Shown piece by piece: positions 47,273-59,059 of a stretch of DNA of 64,000 nucleotides (position 1 is the first letter of the stretch; each line of letters begins with the position of its first letter). Source of the DNA: Cladobotryum mycophilum (Eukaryota > Ascomycota > Sordariomycetes > Hypocreales > Hypocreaceae); NCBI GenBank assembly GCA_036429605.1, contig CM071590.1, positions 2,046,001 through 2,110,000 of the forward strand, read 5' to 3'. The notes beneath the pieces were generated by a model. The model worked only from the letters and a program-made list of their open reading frames with translations. It was not told where the DNA came from and ran no database searches. The position numbers were made by a program, and so were the translations under genes.

Positions 47273-48661
47273 ATGTCTTCGGTTCCAGGACGCTACCCAA
47301 CCAGTTCTGATTCTAGCAATTCATCAGCAGCCATGTCTTTTGCCGCAGTGAACCTGAGCTCACAACCCTATGGCGGGTTGGACGCCGTGTCCCGCCGCCC
47401 ATATAGCGACGGTGCTTCCGACCGCTATGCTTCGAACGAATCTCAACGAAGCCATCGACTGCCTCCTCCACAGGGTTTGGTAGATGGTACACATTGGGCT
47501 TCTGATTCTGTTCGCTCACATACACAAGAACGCCGTTATCCAGTACACTCGCCCTATTATCAGGACGGCCCGAGTCCCAATGCTATTTCTCCCTCCCCAT
47601 CCCCATCAATACAGTCGCCCTCTCACATCACATATCCCCCAACAGCCTCTCACAGGGCCTATCCGGGGCATATCGTGCCAGAACACTCCCAGCCCCGTCA
47701 ACAGCCGATGCCTATGGTATTTGGCCACTCGAGTCTAGCAGCGTCGCAATATTCACAAAATCCCGAGCCTCTGCCGCCTCGGACCTCTCTTCCTAGACCT
47801 CACCAGCCCCTACCGCGTTCTGATGTTCATCCGAATGCCTCAGATCCACACCAGCCAATCTCAAACCCCATTACAATAATGAACCAAGAACCGACAATTA
47901 CTCCTCCTCCACCACCGCCGCCGCCACGGCTGCCGCGGACTGATAGTGTATCTCATGCAACCATGATCCCCAACCTATTAGGGGCTAACCGAGCTCAAGC
48001 ATTGGGCGATATTGGTTTCAGCTTAAGAATGCGTCAGCAACCAAATGCTGCTCGCGCTTGTGGATTTGGAGATAGAGACAGGAGAGTGATTGACCCTCCG
48101 CCTATTGTGGAGTTGGTGATTGAGGGTTCCAGCCTCACCACGGAAGAAATCAGAACCTATCTTCGCTACGAGAGCTACGTGATGAGCTGCTCGATTTATG
48201 ATGAGTCGGGAACGCGCGACTCATCATATATGCCTGATGAATACCAGAACCAACGCCGCCTTATGGGTTCACTGATTTCAACACCGTTCGTCGGGTTCGA
48301 TGAGAGAGATCAAGAGGGTTGCTTTTTCTGCTTCTCAGATCTTTCATGTCGCACACCGGGCACATTTCGTCTAAAGTTTACGCTGATGATGATCGACCCG
48401 AGCCGGGCTGGTCCTGTTCGGCATTTCCCAATTTTAGCAGAGATCAAAAGCGAACCTTTCAAAGTCTACAGTGCCAAAGAATTTCCGGGCATGGTGGCCA
48501 GCAGTAGGCTGGCTAAGCGACTCAAGGAGCAAGGTTGCATCATATCAATCAAGAAGGGAAATGACAGGACCAAAAATTCGAGGACGCAGGAAGACATGTC
48601 TGGTGATGATGACGATGGCGAAAGCTCACAGGGTCCACGAAAGCGACGGGCCATTGGCTGA
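47273..48661 (+). CDS. velC: Velvet-domain developmental regulator, VelC type
   Basis: Single exon, 462 residues, from ATG 47273 (MSSVPGRYPTSSDSSNSSA). The N-terminal half is disordered and rich in Pro/Ser/His/Gln, with an eight-proline run at about residues 211-218. The velvet domain covers about 248-428: FSLRMRQQPNAARACGFGDR, DRRVIDPPPIVELVI, the loop CSIYDESG, then LMGSLISTPFVGFDERDQEG, CFFCFSDLSCRTPGTFRLKF, and the C-terminal FPGM...KRLKEQGCIISIKKGN. A basic KRRAIG-type end could be a nuclear signal. The uninterrupted domain and the CFFCF and KRLKEQGC motifs fit VelC better than VosA, VelB or VeA; this is from memory of family motifs. Velvet proteins are DNA-binding and form heterodimers that couple development to secondary metabolism. 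VelC is linked to sexual development in Aspergillus. Confidence 0.88.
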   Translation: MSSVPGRYPTSSDSSNSSAAMSFAAVNLSSQPYGGLDAVSRRPYSDGASDRYASNESQRSHRLPPPQGLVDGTHWASDSVRSHTQERRYPVHSPYYQDGPSPNAISPSPSPSIQSPSHITYPPTASHRAYPGHIVPEHSQPRQQPMPMVFGHSSLAASQYSQNPEPLPPRTSLPRPHQPLPRSDVHPNASDPHQPISNPITIMNQEPTITPPPPPPPPRLPRTDSVSHATMIPNLLGANRAQALGDIGFSLRMRQQPNAARACGFGDRDRRVIDPPPIVELVIEGSSLTTEEIRTYLRYESYVMSCSIYDESGTRDSSYMPDEYQNQRRLMGSLISTPFVGFDERDQEGCFFCFSDLSCRTPGTFRLKFTLMMIDPSRAGPVRHFPILAEIKSEPFKVYSAKEFPGMVASSRLAKRLKEQGCIISIKKGNDRTKNSRTQEDMSGDDDDGESSQGPRKRRAIG

Positions 48662-50402
48662 TCTGGGCATTTATCAAAAGTGAGAGATGATTCAACGATT
48701 CAATGAGGTTGATTTGGGTGTACTGGTATGGTGTGTTTTTTATTATTTTATTTTACAAAAGGACCAGGAGCATGAGCGATGATGGCTTGCGAAAGTTTCG
48801 ATTGTTGTTTGGATTTTTGACTATCAGCCGGATGTTAATACCTGTTGGAAATCATGTTGGTCGTGATCACGGCCCATAATAGTGGAACCGTCTTCAAGCA
48901 TAGAAGATGATCGATGGCCTAGCGCTATTGGCATTTCAGCAACGAGCCATTGGGGCTCCTGTTACTGAGCATAGATTTTTTTACCCCATCTTTTCTCTCG
49001 CTCAAATGTTGGACTCTCCTCATTGTATCATGAATTGGGATTATATGGGGGAAAATGTACGAGGTTAAAGAGCTGGTCAAGCAGATATTTCGCCCAATGA
49101 GTTTGGGTATTAAGAGTTTGCGATGGAATACTATCCTGGCATATGGAGTTACGCTACAGCTTACAGTATTGTTAAAATTCAAGGCGACTTTGATCAAATG
49201 AGAGCACTTTCAACGACGTATCAGAGCCACAAGCTATTACGAAGGCATAACCGAACTACCCATAGATATACATACATTCGCGGAGACGAGTGGGTGTGTG
49301 TTTGCGAAGAGGGAAGGGGGGAGGATGCTGACTCGATATGACATGAGTCTTTTTTCCCGCAAATCCTGGCCTGGCGCCGTCTTTTGGGGGCCAAGCGCCG
49401 CTTCGGAAAGGGAGGGAGGGGTTATTCATTTGCATTTCTTGGAATAATGCTTGTTGGTTCATAATTCGACTTTGTTATTTTACCGCTGCTATTAATACGT
49501 CGCGATATTGTGCCAAGAGGGTTGTCGGCACGGGCCGGTCGGGGGTACCGAGAACCTGGTAGTACAAGTAAAATAGCAGGACGTGATGATGATGATGGTG
49601 ATGATGCTACAGCTGAATTTACGGAATGGTCAAGATCATAAACATAATGGTCTAATGTCTTGTAACTCTAAGTATAGGTGAAAGGATGTCTCAACTTAAA
49701 GTGAGTTGAAGAGGAGGGGGAGGGGGATTTTTGTGGTGGGTTGCTTTTTTCTTCTTGTTTCTGCAGAGGTACCTGGTATGGAGAAATCCAACGCGATTGA
49801 GTAAACAAATTGCAACGGTACCTTGTCTGCCTATAGTACCTAAGTAATTACCAGGTAGTACTAAGCTTATACGTTGAATAACTTTATTCTTCATTTATTT
49901 ATCTTACTGAATAAATTGTTTCTTGTACATTTTATTCATCTACGGACACATTCAGGTAAGCAGTGACCTTGTTCACGGCCAGGTACGTACCTTTCCTTGC
50001 ATAACCGGAAAGTACTACCTAGTCTACGTCTACCTAGTAGTAGGTTGGTAGGCCTAAAGCACAGTCGCGACTGGATGAATTGTACTACAAGTATTTTATT
50101 TTGTATGACCAGTGGCAAACGTCAACGTCGACGACGTCAGTCTTCGCAATGCTTTCCCTTTCGCTCTTGCTTTTGTCTCACACTGAGGCTGAAGCGAATG
50201 CCCCCTCTTCCTTTTGTTACAACTAATTGCTCATTTCGACAGCGGAGTCAGGCTCGGGTATCCTTCCCGTACAAGGACTTTTTGCATTATTATTATTATA
50301 ATAATAACAACAATAATTTATTATTAGCTCCCCCTCCCCCTTGTCGTCTTATAATCAAATCAACCCATCGCCGTGCGTTAGGCCGGGCTGCATGGGTCTG
50401 TG
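48662..50402. other. Intergenic: velC 3' flank and amidohydrolase upstream region
   Basis: 1.74 kb without a supported gene. It is dense in short GTACCT, TACCTA and TAGGTA motifs at 49765-49865 and 49980-50055, and has TACTTGTA-type motifs at 49563 and 50086. A TTATTATTATAATAATAACAA palindrome-like AT patch lies at about 50287-50325, close to the amidohydrolase start. Confidence 0.55.
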
Positions 50403-53400
50403 ATGGAAAAGCAAGGGCAGCGTCTTCCGCCATCCGCGTCTGCACCGTCTCCGTCTGACCAGGCCTCAGCTTATCCAAGGCGTCGGTTGACCCGTGGCGG
50501 ATCCATCCGGAGCCTCTCGTCTGTCCGGACGTTGCTCAAAGTCATCATCGCCGGGTCTGTGATTTGGCTGGCATATGCACTAAGGCGCCAAACTGGGTCA
50601 AAGACTGCATCGTCCGGAGATGTCTCATCCTCTCTCTTGCTACATCAATTTGAAGAGTCCCTCACGCAATGTGAGGGCTTGACAAAGTTCCCTGCACGCT
50701 CAGACCCAAGCTCTCGGACAAGTAATCCAAGGTGGTCCCCGAAAAGTGGCCAGAAAAAGACGGTCATTCTGCGAAACGCGACACTATTCGACGGGGAATC
50801 CTTCCTCCCTCATGCTGTCGACGTTGTCTTCTCAAAGGGCATAATAGAGTCCGTCTCCAAAACGTCGGATAAAGTGTCTCGCCCACATGCTGTCGAATAC
50901 AACTTGCATGGCCGCTATGTGACCCCGGGGCTTGTGGATATGCACTCGCACCATTTGGCGCTTGTGTGGCCTACCATGGAGACCAGTGATGACACCAATG
51001 AAATGCATGTCGAAACAAAGGCTATTGCCCCCATGCTTCGGGTTGTGGATGGCTTAAAGCCATATGATACGGCCACGATTCTAATTGCCTCAGGTGGCGT
51101 CACTTCCTCTCTCATTCTCCCAGGTTCTGCCAATCTACTGGGCGGGGAGGCCGTACCGGTAAAAAACGCTTTGTATTCGGGTGAAAATGCAGAACCGGTC
51201 GTCGAAGACCTTCTTCTCGAGTGCGGCATTCCTCTCAGTGAACGTCGCAGGTACATGAAGATTGGTTTCGGTGAGAGTCCGAAGAATACATGGGGTTACA
51301 CTCGCTTGGGGACTGCGTGGCATCTTCGAGATCACTTGCAGAGGGCCAAAGAGTTCAACGAGGAACAGGATACGTACTGCATTGCCATCTCAGAAGCCCG
51401 CAGCTGGGATGACCTTAGAAAGACGGCCTTCGTTCGCCAGTCTGGGAGGTTCCCTTTTCAATTGAAGCTTGATACCATCACTCGTGCTCTCCGAGGGCGA
51501 TTTATTATTCATAATCACAACTATGAAGCAGAGGACTTGGAGACCATGCTTCGCATCAGCCATGAATTCGGATTTCGGATTTGGGGCTTCCACCATGCCA
51601 CCGACGCGTGGCGGGTGCCAAATATGCTTAAGCAACAGGGTGGCGATGTCATGGTCGCATTATTTGCCGAGTTCAGTCTATATACAGCGGAGGCATACTC
51701 CCCAAACCTCTACTCTGGCTACATCCTTGACAAGAACGGCATCAGTGTGGCATATAAATCCGACCACTGTGATGAGATAACGAATGCCAAGTATCTCATC
51801 TCACAGGCTGCTATTGGCCATGCCTTCCATCATTCGGAAGAAAAGGCCCTTCAGGCCGTTACTTCTATCCCTGCCAAAGCGATAGACCTGGATTTCCGGA
51901 TCGGGTACTGCAGGCTGGGCTTTGATGCAGACATTGTAGTTTGGAATTCGCACCCCCTGACGCTCGGGGCCACCCCATTGCAGGTTTTCATAGATGGAAG
52001 GGCGCAGTTGGACCAGTCAAAGGTAGAAAAGAGCTTAGGAACTACATTCACCTCGCCCCCATCAGGAGATGCAGAACACAACCTCGGGCCGCAAGTGCGG
52101 TTCGAGCCCAAGGAAAGTGAAAGAGTGGAAATGTGCACACAAGCCTATAGGCCAAAGCAAAGTTTTATTATAGATGGCATTAGAAAAGCTTTTTTAGACA
52201 ACTATCCAGAGCTGTCTGTATCTCTGGCACACTACCAGGATAGACCCCTCCGGCTTGTCGTGGTTGACGGAGCTGTTGCATGCCTCGGCCCTGCCGATTC
52301 ATGTGCGGAAGCAACCAAAGCACTGGAGGCCAATGAAACCAGGGCTGTGCATATATCCCTGCAGAATGGATATCTTTTGCCCGGACTTACTGCCGTCACT
52401 AGGGCTTTGGGCATGAAAGAAATTGCTGTGCTGGGCAGTACAGGAGATGGCCAGGCAGCGGATCAAAAGATTGGCGATCCGGATAGCCTTGTCTATGCCA
52501 AGTACGGGATATGGCTCGACGGCAAACACTTTGCCAGAGCTCGGCTTGGAGGAGTAACAAGAGCCGTGACACCTCCTTTAGGAGACGCTTCGGGGTTTGT
52601 TGGTGGTGTCAGCGTAGAGATACTCACCAGTGGTAAGAAAAGCCTCATTGATGGTGGAATTGTGCAAGGAGAAGTTGGGTTACACTTATTTCTAGGAGAA
52701 GCCACAAAAACATCGGAGGGCTCCATCAGCAGCGGGGTGCAGCATCTGCGCAAGATGCTCAAGGACGGGAAAGGAAAGCTCAATGACACCTTGTATGGAC
52801 AGGTTGCAGCGGGTGAGCTGCCGCTTGTTGTGTACTGCAACAACAGGGTAGGGTTTCTGCATCAGGGCTCTTGTGTGGGTTTTTTTCCCTCCCTTCGCTG
52901 ACATGTAGCGTTGTGCAGTACGACATGATGCAGCTGGTATTGGTCAAGAAGGATTTCCCCGAAACCAACATTGTGATTCTTGGCGGCAAGGAATCGCCCT
53001 ATGTAAGTGACCCGATTTCTTCTATAGTCGGGTATCGTAAAGAAAGCGAATTTGAAACCTAAATGTCTTTGATCAGGTAGCAAAGGATTTGGCAGCAGCA
53101 AAGATATCCGTCATCTTGTCGGAAAACCGGCCCGCTCCTGATCACTTCCGCGACAAGGATGCTGTCGTTGGACCACCCCTCACCAGAAGTGTAGCGAGCT
53201 ATCTGAAAGAGGCCGGCGTTACATTCGCTTTGACTATCTTTGAATCCGGTGAGTGAACTCTGTCTTGATGTCATGATGCGTTTGGGTATTGCCGCTCAGA
53301 CCCTCTACAGCGTTGCCTATGGATTACCGCCTTCATGGCTTGGGTCCCGAGGCAGGTTGGGCAGCCAAGTATGCAGGTCTCGGCGAGGAGGAGTCCGTGA

Positions 53401-53597
53401 GACTTGTGTCTACTAACGTTGAGTCGATTCTTGGGCTCAAGAAGAGCAGAGACCTGGTCGTTTTCGAGGGGAGTCCTATGCGGTATGGTGCGTCCGTGGT
53501 TGTTGCATTTCATGCAGATGACAAGACCGGGAAGCTTGAGGTTTCCACTTGTTTCCCCCGAGAAGACGAGTTTGAAGTGGGGACGATCCTAAAATGA
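50403..53597 (+). CDS. Membrane-anchored double amidohydrolase (metal-dependent hydrolase superfamily)
   Basis: Four exons: 50403-52847, 52919-53002, 53077-53248, 53311-53597; 995 residues. Donors are GTAGGG, GTAAGT and GTGAGT; the first and last acceptors were chosen to keep frame and are less certain. A signal-anchor lies at about 43-60 (TLLKVIIAGSVIWLAYAL), so it is likely a type II membrane or secretory protein. The N-half is an amidohydrolase: VILRNATLFDG start, GRYVTPGLVDMHSHH with the metal-binding HxH at 181/183, then IHNHN (about 369), GFHHATDAW and YKSDHCDE as further likely ligands, and DADIVVWNSHPL. From about 600 the pattern repeats (VVVDGAVACLG, LQNGYLLPGLTAVTRALG) without the histidines. 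Fungal relatives are sometimes labelled carbohydrate esterase family 9 or amidohydrolase-related; the substrate is unknown. Confidence 0.82.
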
Positions 53598-54510
53598 CAA
53601 TGCTTGAGAGGGCGTAAAGAATAGGCTGGGGGTTTGCCGGCCAAACTGCAGCATCATATTGATGATATTGCAATGCATGTACTCATACATGACAACATGT
53701 CATATATGACCTAGGATGCATGCACGATTATACCGAAGCGGTTGGTTTCTCAGTTAACCGAGGGGGCTTGGGGCCGGAATGTGTAGAAGATGACCAGGAT
53801 ATGAACATGCCATTCGTGCTTTGCTGCACATGTTGTTGCAGGATATGGCGCAAGAGGTTGGCTGATTTTAGTCAAGAATCTCGTCTATCCTGAATATGCA
53901 TGTGTCAGTTATCGAATTCTTTAACAGGTGATAGGACAACTTGTTGCGCACAAATGGCGCTGCTATCCTTGCAGGTGGGTTTGTGCAACACAACCCTTCT
54001 CGCAAGTGAGGAGATGGGTATGCGTTGGTGGTGGCGTGCTGAGGAATGAGGTGGTAGGCACCGGGCAACAATGTCCGACATGAGACCATGAATAAACCCA
54101 GGCCTATCTCGGGATCCATTATCGGAGGGGGCTTCGATTCCGCATATAGGATCGCGTTCTAGGGTCGGAGTTTTTCATGAGGACATCGTGTATTGGATAG
54201 AAAAAGATCAGGTTTACAGGTCAAAGTACGAAAGGGAGACGGTGTTACAAGCCGGATGGAGCAACTAATATATGTTGTACGTTGCCAAGAGGCCTGTAAT
54301 CCCTGCGTGATGCCTTGGAAGAGGATTTCAGGCATTCATATTACGAAGCGTATGCCCTGGAGTATCCCCCGGTCTACCGCATAACCGAAGTACTGCGTCG
54401 TTGTCGTCGCGGGTGCTCGGGGAAAAGGCCGGCTGGGTACGGGAAATTCATGGATGGAGAAAAAAGGGTGAGCAGATGTGGCGAGCGTTTGTTGGTTAGA
54501 GGAGGGAACC

Positions 54511-54550
54511 GGGGGGGGGTGAGTGTGGAGGGAGGGAGGGAGGGAGGAGG
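54511..54550 (+). repeat. G-rich tract, G9 plus (GGGA)n, G-quadruplex-type
   Basis: Nine G, a short spacer, then GGGAGGGAGGGAGGGAGG. Four or more G3 blocks with short loops meet the usual pattern for a G-quadruplex. Confidence 0.8.
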
Positions 54551-55361
54551 TGCTGCATGTCAGCCTAATATTTGAGAAATGTACCTATTACGGCGTCTCA
54601 AGCATGATATCAAGGTTGTGCTGTGAGGGTTTACGAATATGGGGAAGGGAGGTGGGGGGTTAGGATTACGGGTTGAGGTCTCTTTTTCTACGGCCTTACT
54701 TTGGTGACTATGAGCGTCCCTCCTTATACACGTGTCTCCCCTTCTTTTCTCTCTTCTTTTCTCTCTTCTTTTCTCACTACATCTCGTCGGAAGTGGCGGC
54801 AATGGTGAGGCTTGGAAATGTGGCTTTCTATCATAGCTGCAACTGGTCCTGGGGAATGAAGGAGATCTGCAGACCAGGTTGGCAGAGGCCAAAAGGGGAT
54901 TTGTTTGCATGCTGTGATGAGGGAAGAATGGAATGGAATGGTGATTGCAGAAATCCCCCCCCCATATTGATTGCCAATGTTCCAGAACTCGACAAGCAAA
55001 ACTATGCTTTGTTGTCTGTCTCTATGAGGAAATTTCATTGGATGTTGTGATGATTGTTGGGCGGCCGCGCTTCATGCGTGAGCAATGAACCAACCGTGAG
55101 AAGGTCACAATCAATGAGGGTTTACCTGCCCGTTCAAGTAGGTAGTTGAATAAGCCTTTTTGTCACCAACGCAACTCGAGCAAACCGTTGATTTAAGAAA
55201 ATAGGGTTTTTTTTCTTTCTTCCCTCCTCATGAATCGAGAAAGGCGACGTGGCGGTCAACGTGACAATGTTTAAAGAGCGGGTGGTTGAAGCTGTTATTG
55301 TTTGTTGTTTGTTGGTGCGCAAAACGCAGTTTAGAGCTTGAACGGGAAGGTTTAAGCGTTA

Positions 55362-55382
55362 CTGCTGCTGCTGCTGCTGCTG
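55362..55382. repeat. (CTG)7 microsatellite
   Basis: Seven perfect CTG trimers in gene-free DNA. Confidence 0.95.
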
Positions 55383-56772
55383 AGTGGCATTGAACAACAA
55401 GAAACTCATAAGGACGGTTGGACCAATATTTGTATTTGTATTCTAATCGTTAATAACCATGTTGTAAGACGGGAAAAGGGGGGGCATCTTGCGTGTTTGC
55501 CATCTAGATTGATGAGCAAGGATGGATGTTTGTTCTTGTTTCTGTCGGTGGCTGGACAAGATGATGAAAAAAATGCCTTACAAACCAATTTCGCATGGGA
55601 TGTTTTCTACCGGGGGGAAAAACATGCGATTTTTCCATTTTAATTAGATGAGAGGAGGAATCGGGTTTCCATACTTGCCTAGGTACTACGTAAGCCTGCC
55701 TTTATTCACAGAATTTCCCAATTGGACAAGAGAAGGGAAGGGAAGGGAAGGGGGGCCAAAAGCAGTATGCGGCCGATGCAAGCGGCCAATCGGCTTGAGC
55801 GCGTAAAACAATTTGTTTGAGCAATAGCGTGTTTCAAGGCCCATGCCGTTCCCACTCACTGCATCTCTTTTTGACCAGTAATGGAAGAACTAGGTACAAG
55901 TAACTAGATTGGGGGGCGAAAACGAAATAGGGGATGAGGATGAGGATGGATGGAAAAAGGGATCATCATGAATTATGAAGGAGTGAGTTCTCCCCCTCCC
56001 CCTCCCTGGACCACCACGTTTTATGGTTAGGCGACTGAGAGCCAAGTGTTTTATTCTTCCTTTCTAAGCCTCAAAGTTTGCAATAAATGAGGAGCCGCAA
56101 CTGGGGGGAGGGATCCTGGTAGGGTTGATTAAATAAGGTGTTGGAGGGCTCGATAAGGTAGGGTCAGGGTTTACGATAATGTGCTTATACAAGGCGCTTA
56201 ATGAGAGGACAGGAGACTTACTTGATGGGAGGAATCACGAATAATGATGATGATGTATGTATTTTTCGAAATATCTACTTACTACTAGTATGACCAAGGT
56301 ACTATATCTGCTAGTTACTATATTGTTTTACTCTGAAATAGTGACCTTTGTGTTCTACCAACTATCTTCACTCAATGGCTTATAACATCTCACACGTTGT
56401 CGCGGGTCGTACAATTTGCTACGCCCTTTTGTTGACTGTAGGTTAGCAATCTCTTTTATAGTAGAGCCCTGGTTTACATCCATGGCCTCGCTCGTATCAA
56501 AAACCCTGGCCCATGATCGGATTACGGAGCAATTCTTTTGGTTCCCACCTCGCTTCGAACCTTTTTCTTCTTCTTCTTCTTCATTTATTTCTCATTACTA
56601 CAAGTCTTTCTCGCATCGATAAGTCGCTTCCGTTGTTCCGCTCCCCGATCACTTCCCAATCCGTATACCAAAACCGGTTTGGGGGGGGATATGCACAGTT
56701 TTTTGAAACGTGGATGACAAGCCTGCCTACCCACCCTGGTTCCCCTCTCTCTATACCCTGGCCGGTGGAATA

Positions 56773-56773
56773 G

Positions 56774-56805
<32 letters not shown>
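56773..56805. repeat. (GA)n microsatellite
   Basis: GA dinucleotides with one AAAG interruption. Confidence 0.9.
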
Positions 56806-57579
56806 CAGATTGAGAGGTTGAATCTGGACGTTATGACCGATGGAAAAAATATTCTAGAGTTTATTGTTTGATCTTGATGCTCCCGTAATTTCTGGGCAGT
56901 AGTTGACACGTCAATGCCGATTTGTTCTGGTGCTTGAGCCAACCTGAGCTGCATCTCGGGACCGAGGCCTTTTCTTTTTCTTTTTGTTGCCCTGCAAGCA
57001 AGGAAGCAAGCAAGCCCTGGACCAACAAGAGCAGACCAGACCAGACCAGAGTAGCTCTCTACCAACTCGGGAGTTACAAGAAAATATCAATCGTGGCTTG
57101 GTGAGGAAGGAGTATGTAGTACTACATTCCCCCCAATGCCAGCCGCAGTCTAGAGAATGGTCATGGCAAAGCAAACCCGACTCTGCATGCACCTAGTGGA
57201 AGAGCCGTGCCGTGCCTACGCTTTTTGCGCCTATTGTTTGTTACAATACAAGAACAAACCAAGCAAAGGCAAGGCGGAGGGAGAACAGAGACAAGGGCAG
57301 TAGCCAAGAAAGAAAGAAAAAAACGTTGGTTTCAGATCTACCATTAGTGTGAGCCACGGCGGAAAACGTGGACACTATCTAAGGAATAGAACCAGGGGGT
57401 TGAGGGATGAGGGAGGGGGGGGGAGGGAGAACCACCATTCAATCCGTGCGTCATTCCCTCAATTCCCGTTTTGCTGTGTGTTGGCTTCTAGATTTCCATG
57501 GTTGGAATATGTGACCTGCCAAAAAAGAAGGCCCTTTTTCGGTAAACGATAATCTGACAAGGTAAGATGTTGTTGTGTG

Positions 57580-57606
57580 TTGCTGTTGCTGTTGCTGTTG
57601 CTGTTG
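57580..57606. repeat. (TTGCTG)n hexamer array
   Basis: About four TTGCTG hexamers, followed by TGTGTT-type copies. Confidence 0.85.
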
Positions 57607-58088
57607 TGTCTGTGTTTGTGTTTGTGTTCGTGTTTCTTGTATCAGGTGAGGCGTAATGAAGTTGCCAAAATTGGAAATGAACTTTTTATTATTTTTATTA
57701 TTATCTTTTTATCCCATCCCATGACAATCAATGTACCTTTTTTTTTTTTTTTTTTCAATGGAAACGCAGTCGTAGTTTGTTTCTTCTTGTCGCACCACAT
57801 GGGTCAGGCCACCCCCGAGGCACGGCTTGTATCAGTGAACCAGATCCAATCAATGGCCTGGGCTGGAGTCGCTGGAGGTGCGCCATTATGCAGGTACAGA
57901 GCGCCTCAGAGCGCCTAGATGCACGCTTTCAGGGCACAAGTGTCTCTGAAGCCGCCGTCCATCTTTAGCAGCCCCGGCGCTGGTTGGCCAGGCTCAGCAT
58001 TCTGAGGGGGTCCGATAAGAAACAATTGTCGGGAAGGCACCATCCATCCATCGCCCCTCCCTCCATATTGTTGGATTATGGATCCCAT

Positions 58089-58108
58089 CCAATCCAATCC
58101 AATCCAAT
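58089..58108 (+). promoter_or_regulatory. Four tandem CCAAT pentamers
   Basis: CCAAT repeated four times head to tail, about 950 bp upstream of the WSC start codon. CCAAT is the core site of the fungal CCAAT-binding complex (Hap2/3/5 type). Five-base spacing makes simultaneous binding to all copies unlikely, so this may be only a microsatellite that happens to spell the motif. Confidence 0.4.
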
Positions 58109-58458
58109 CCGCATCCACCACCACCACCATCATCAAGCCATTTTTTCTTCTTTTCTTTTCGTCACTTTTCGTCACTTTTTCGTCTCCGTGTTGTTCTGCT
58201 GCTGTTGAACCTCAATTTGAACCATGGCCGCTGTGCTGGTCCTTGTTCATATGCATTGTATTGTTGCACATTCACACACGTAGGGCGGCCACCGGTCCGG
58301 CCCCCTCCTCCCTTCTCCTTGATGATGAATCCATTCTCCTCCAATGCCATGTTCACTTACTGGCATCCATGGATCGAGGGCCACATCCGCATCCGCCCAG
58401 GGGGCTCCTTGACCACCACCACCATCACCCCGCTAGCTAATCCATCCAATCCATGAAC

Positions 58459-58506
58459 GGATGGTTGGATGGATGGTTGGATGGATAGAGGCATGGTTGG
58501 TTGGAT
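58459..58506. repeat. GGATGGTT / GGATGGAT degenerate array
   Basis: Several GGATGGTT and GGATGGAT octamers upstream of the WSC gene. Confidence 0.85.
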
Positions 58507-59059
58507 CCATCCGAGCATCCAGCAATCAACCCATACCCACAACAGAATCCACAGCACGTCTCCAGTGCAGGCCAATGCCCTGGTCATTCCCACCAGACCC
58601 TGTATATACATCCCCAGTCCCTCGCGATACCCTCAGTTGTTCTCTCTTCTATTTCATCCTCAAAAGCGCCAGTCGTTTCCCCTTCGATTTTCTCTTCTTT
58701 CTCTCCAGGACACTCCTTTCCTATCACTTTACAAGTTGCTGGGCACCTTATTCTCTCCTTTTGCTTACTCTCTCTCTCTCTCTCTCTTGACATCCAAACA
58801 GCCTTCTTTTGTTCTGTTTGTGTCTGCCACTCCTTTGTCGTCACGACTGGTTCTTGACAAACTCACTCGTGAATCTCTCGACGTTCCATTCCTTTCAAAA
58901 GGTGCTCTGGTATCACCGTTTCTGCTCAATTTTGCCAAATCTTTACGACGTCCTAGTGACAACTTTTTACGCACCACTTTCTTTTGCCTGCCCACTACAT
59001 ACGCCTGATACTCGACCTGAATATATCAAAAAACGAAATATCAAAAAACAACCATCAAG

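Larger units (their letters stand above)
53598..59059. other. Intergenic stretch, 5.5 kb, upstream of WSC gene
   Basis: No gene is supported. It holds a G-rich quadruplex-type patch at 54511-54550, (CTG)7 at 55362-55382, TACTTGTA-type motif at 55895, (GA)n at 56773-56805, a G-rich patch at 57405-57428, TTGCTG copies at 57580-57606, T18 at 57738-57755, four tandem CCAAT at 58089-58108, GGATGGTT copies at 58459-58506 and (CT)n at 58768-58787. The last 400 bp is a pyrimidine-rich leader, ending in an A-rich Kozak-like region (AAACAACCATCAAGATGA) at the WSC start. Confidence 0.6.
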
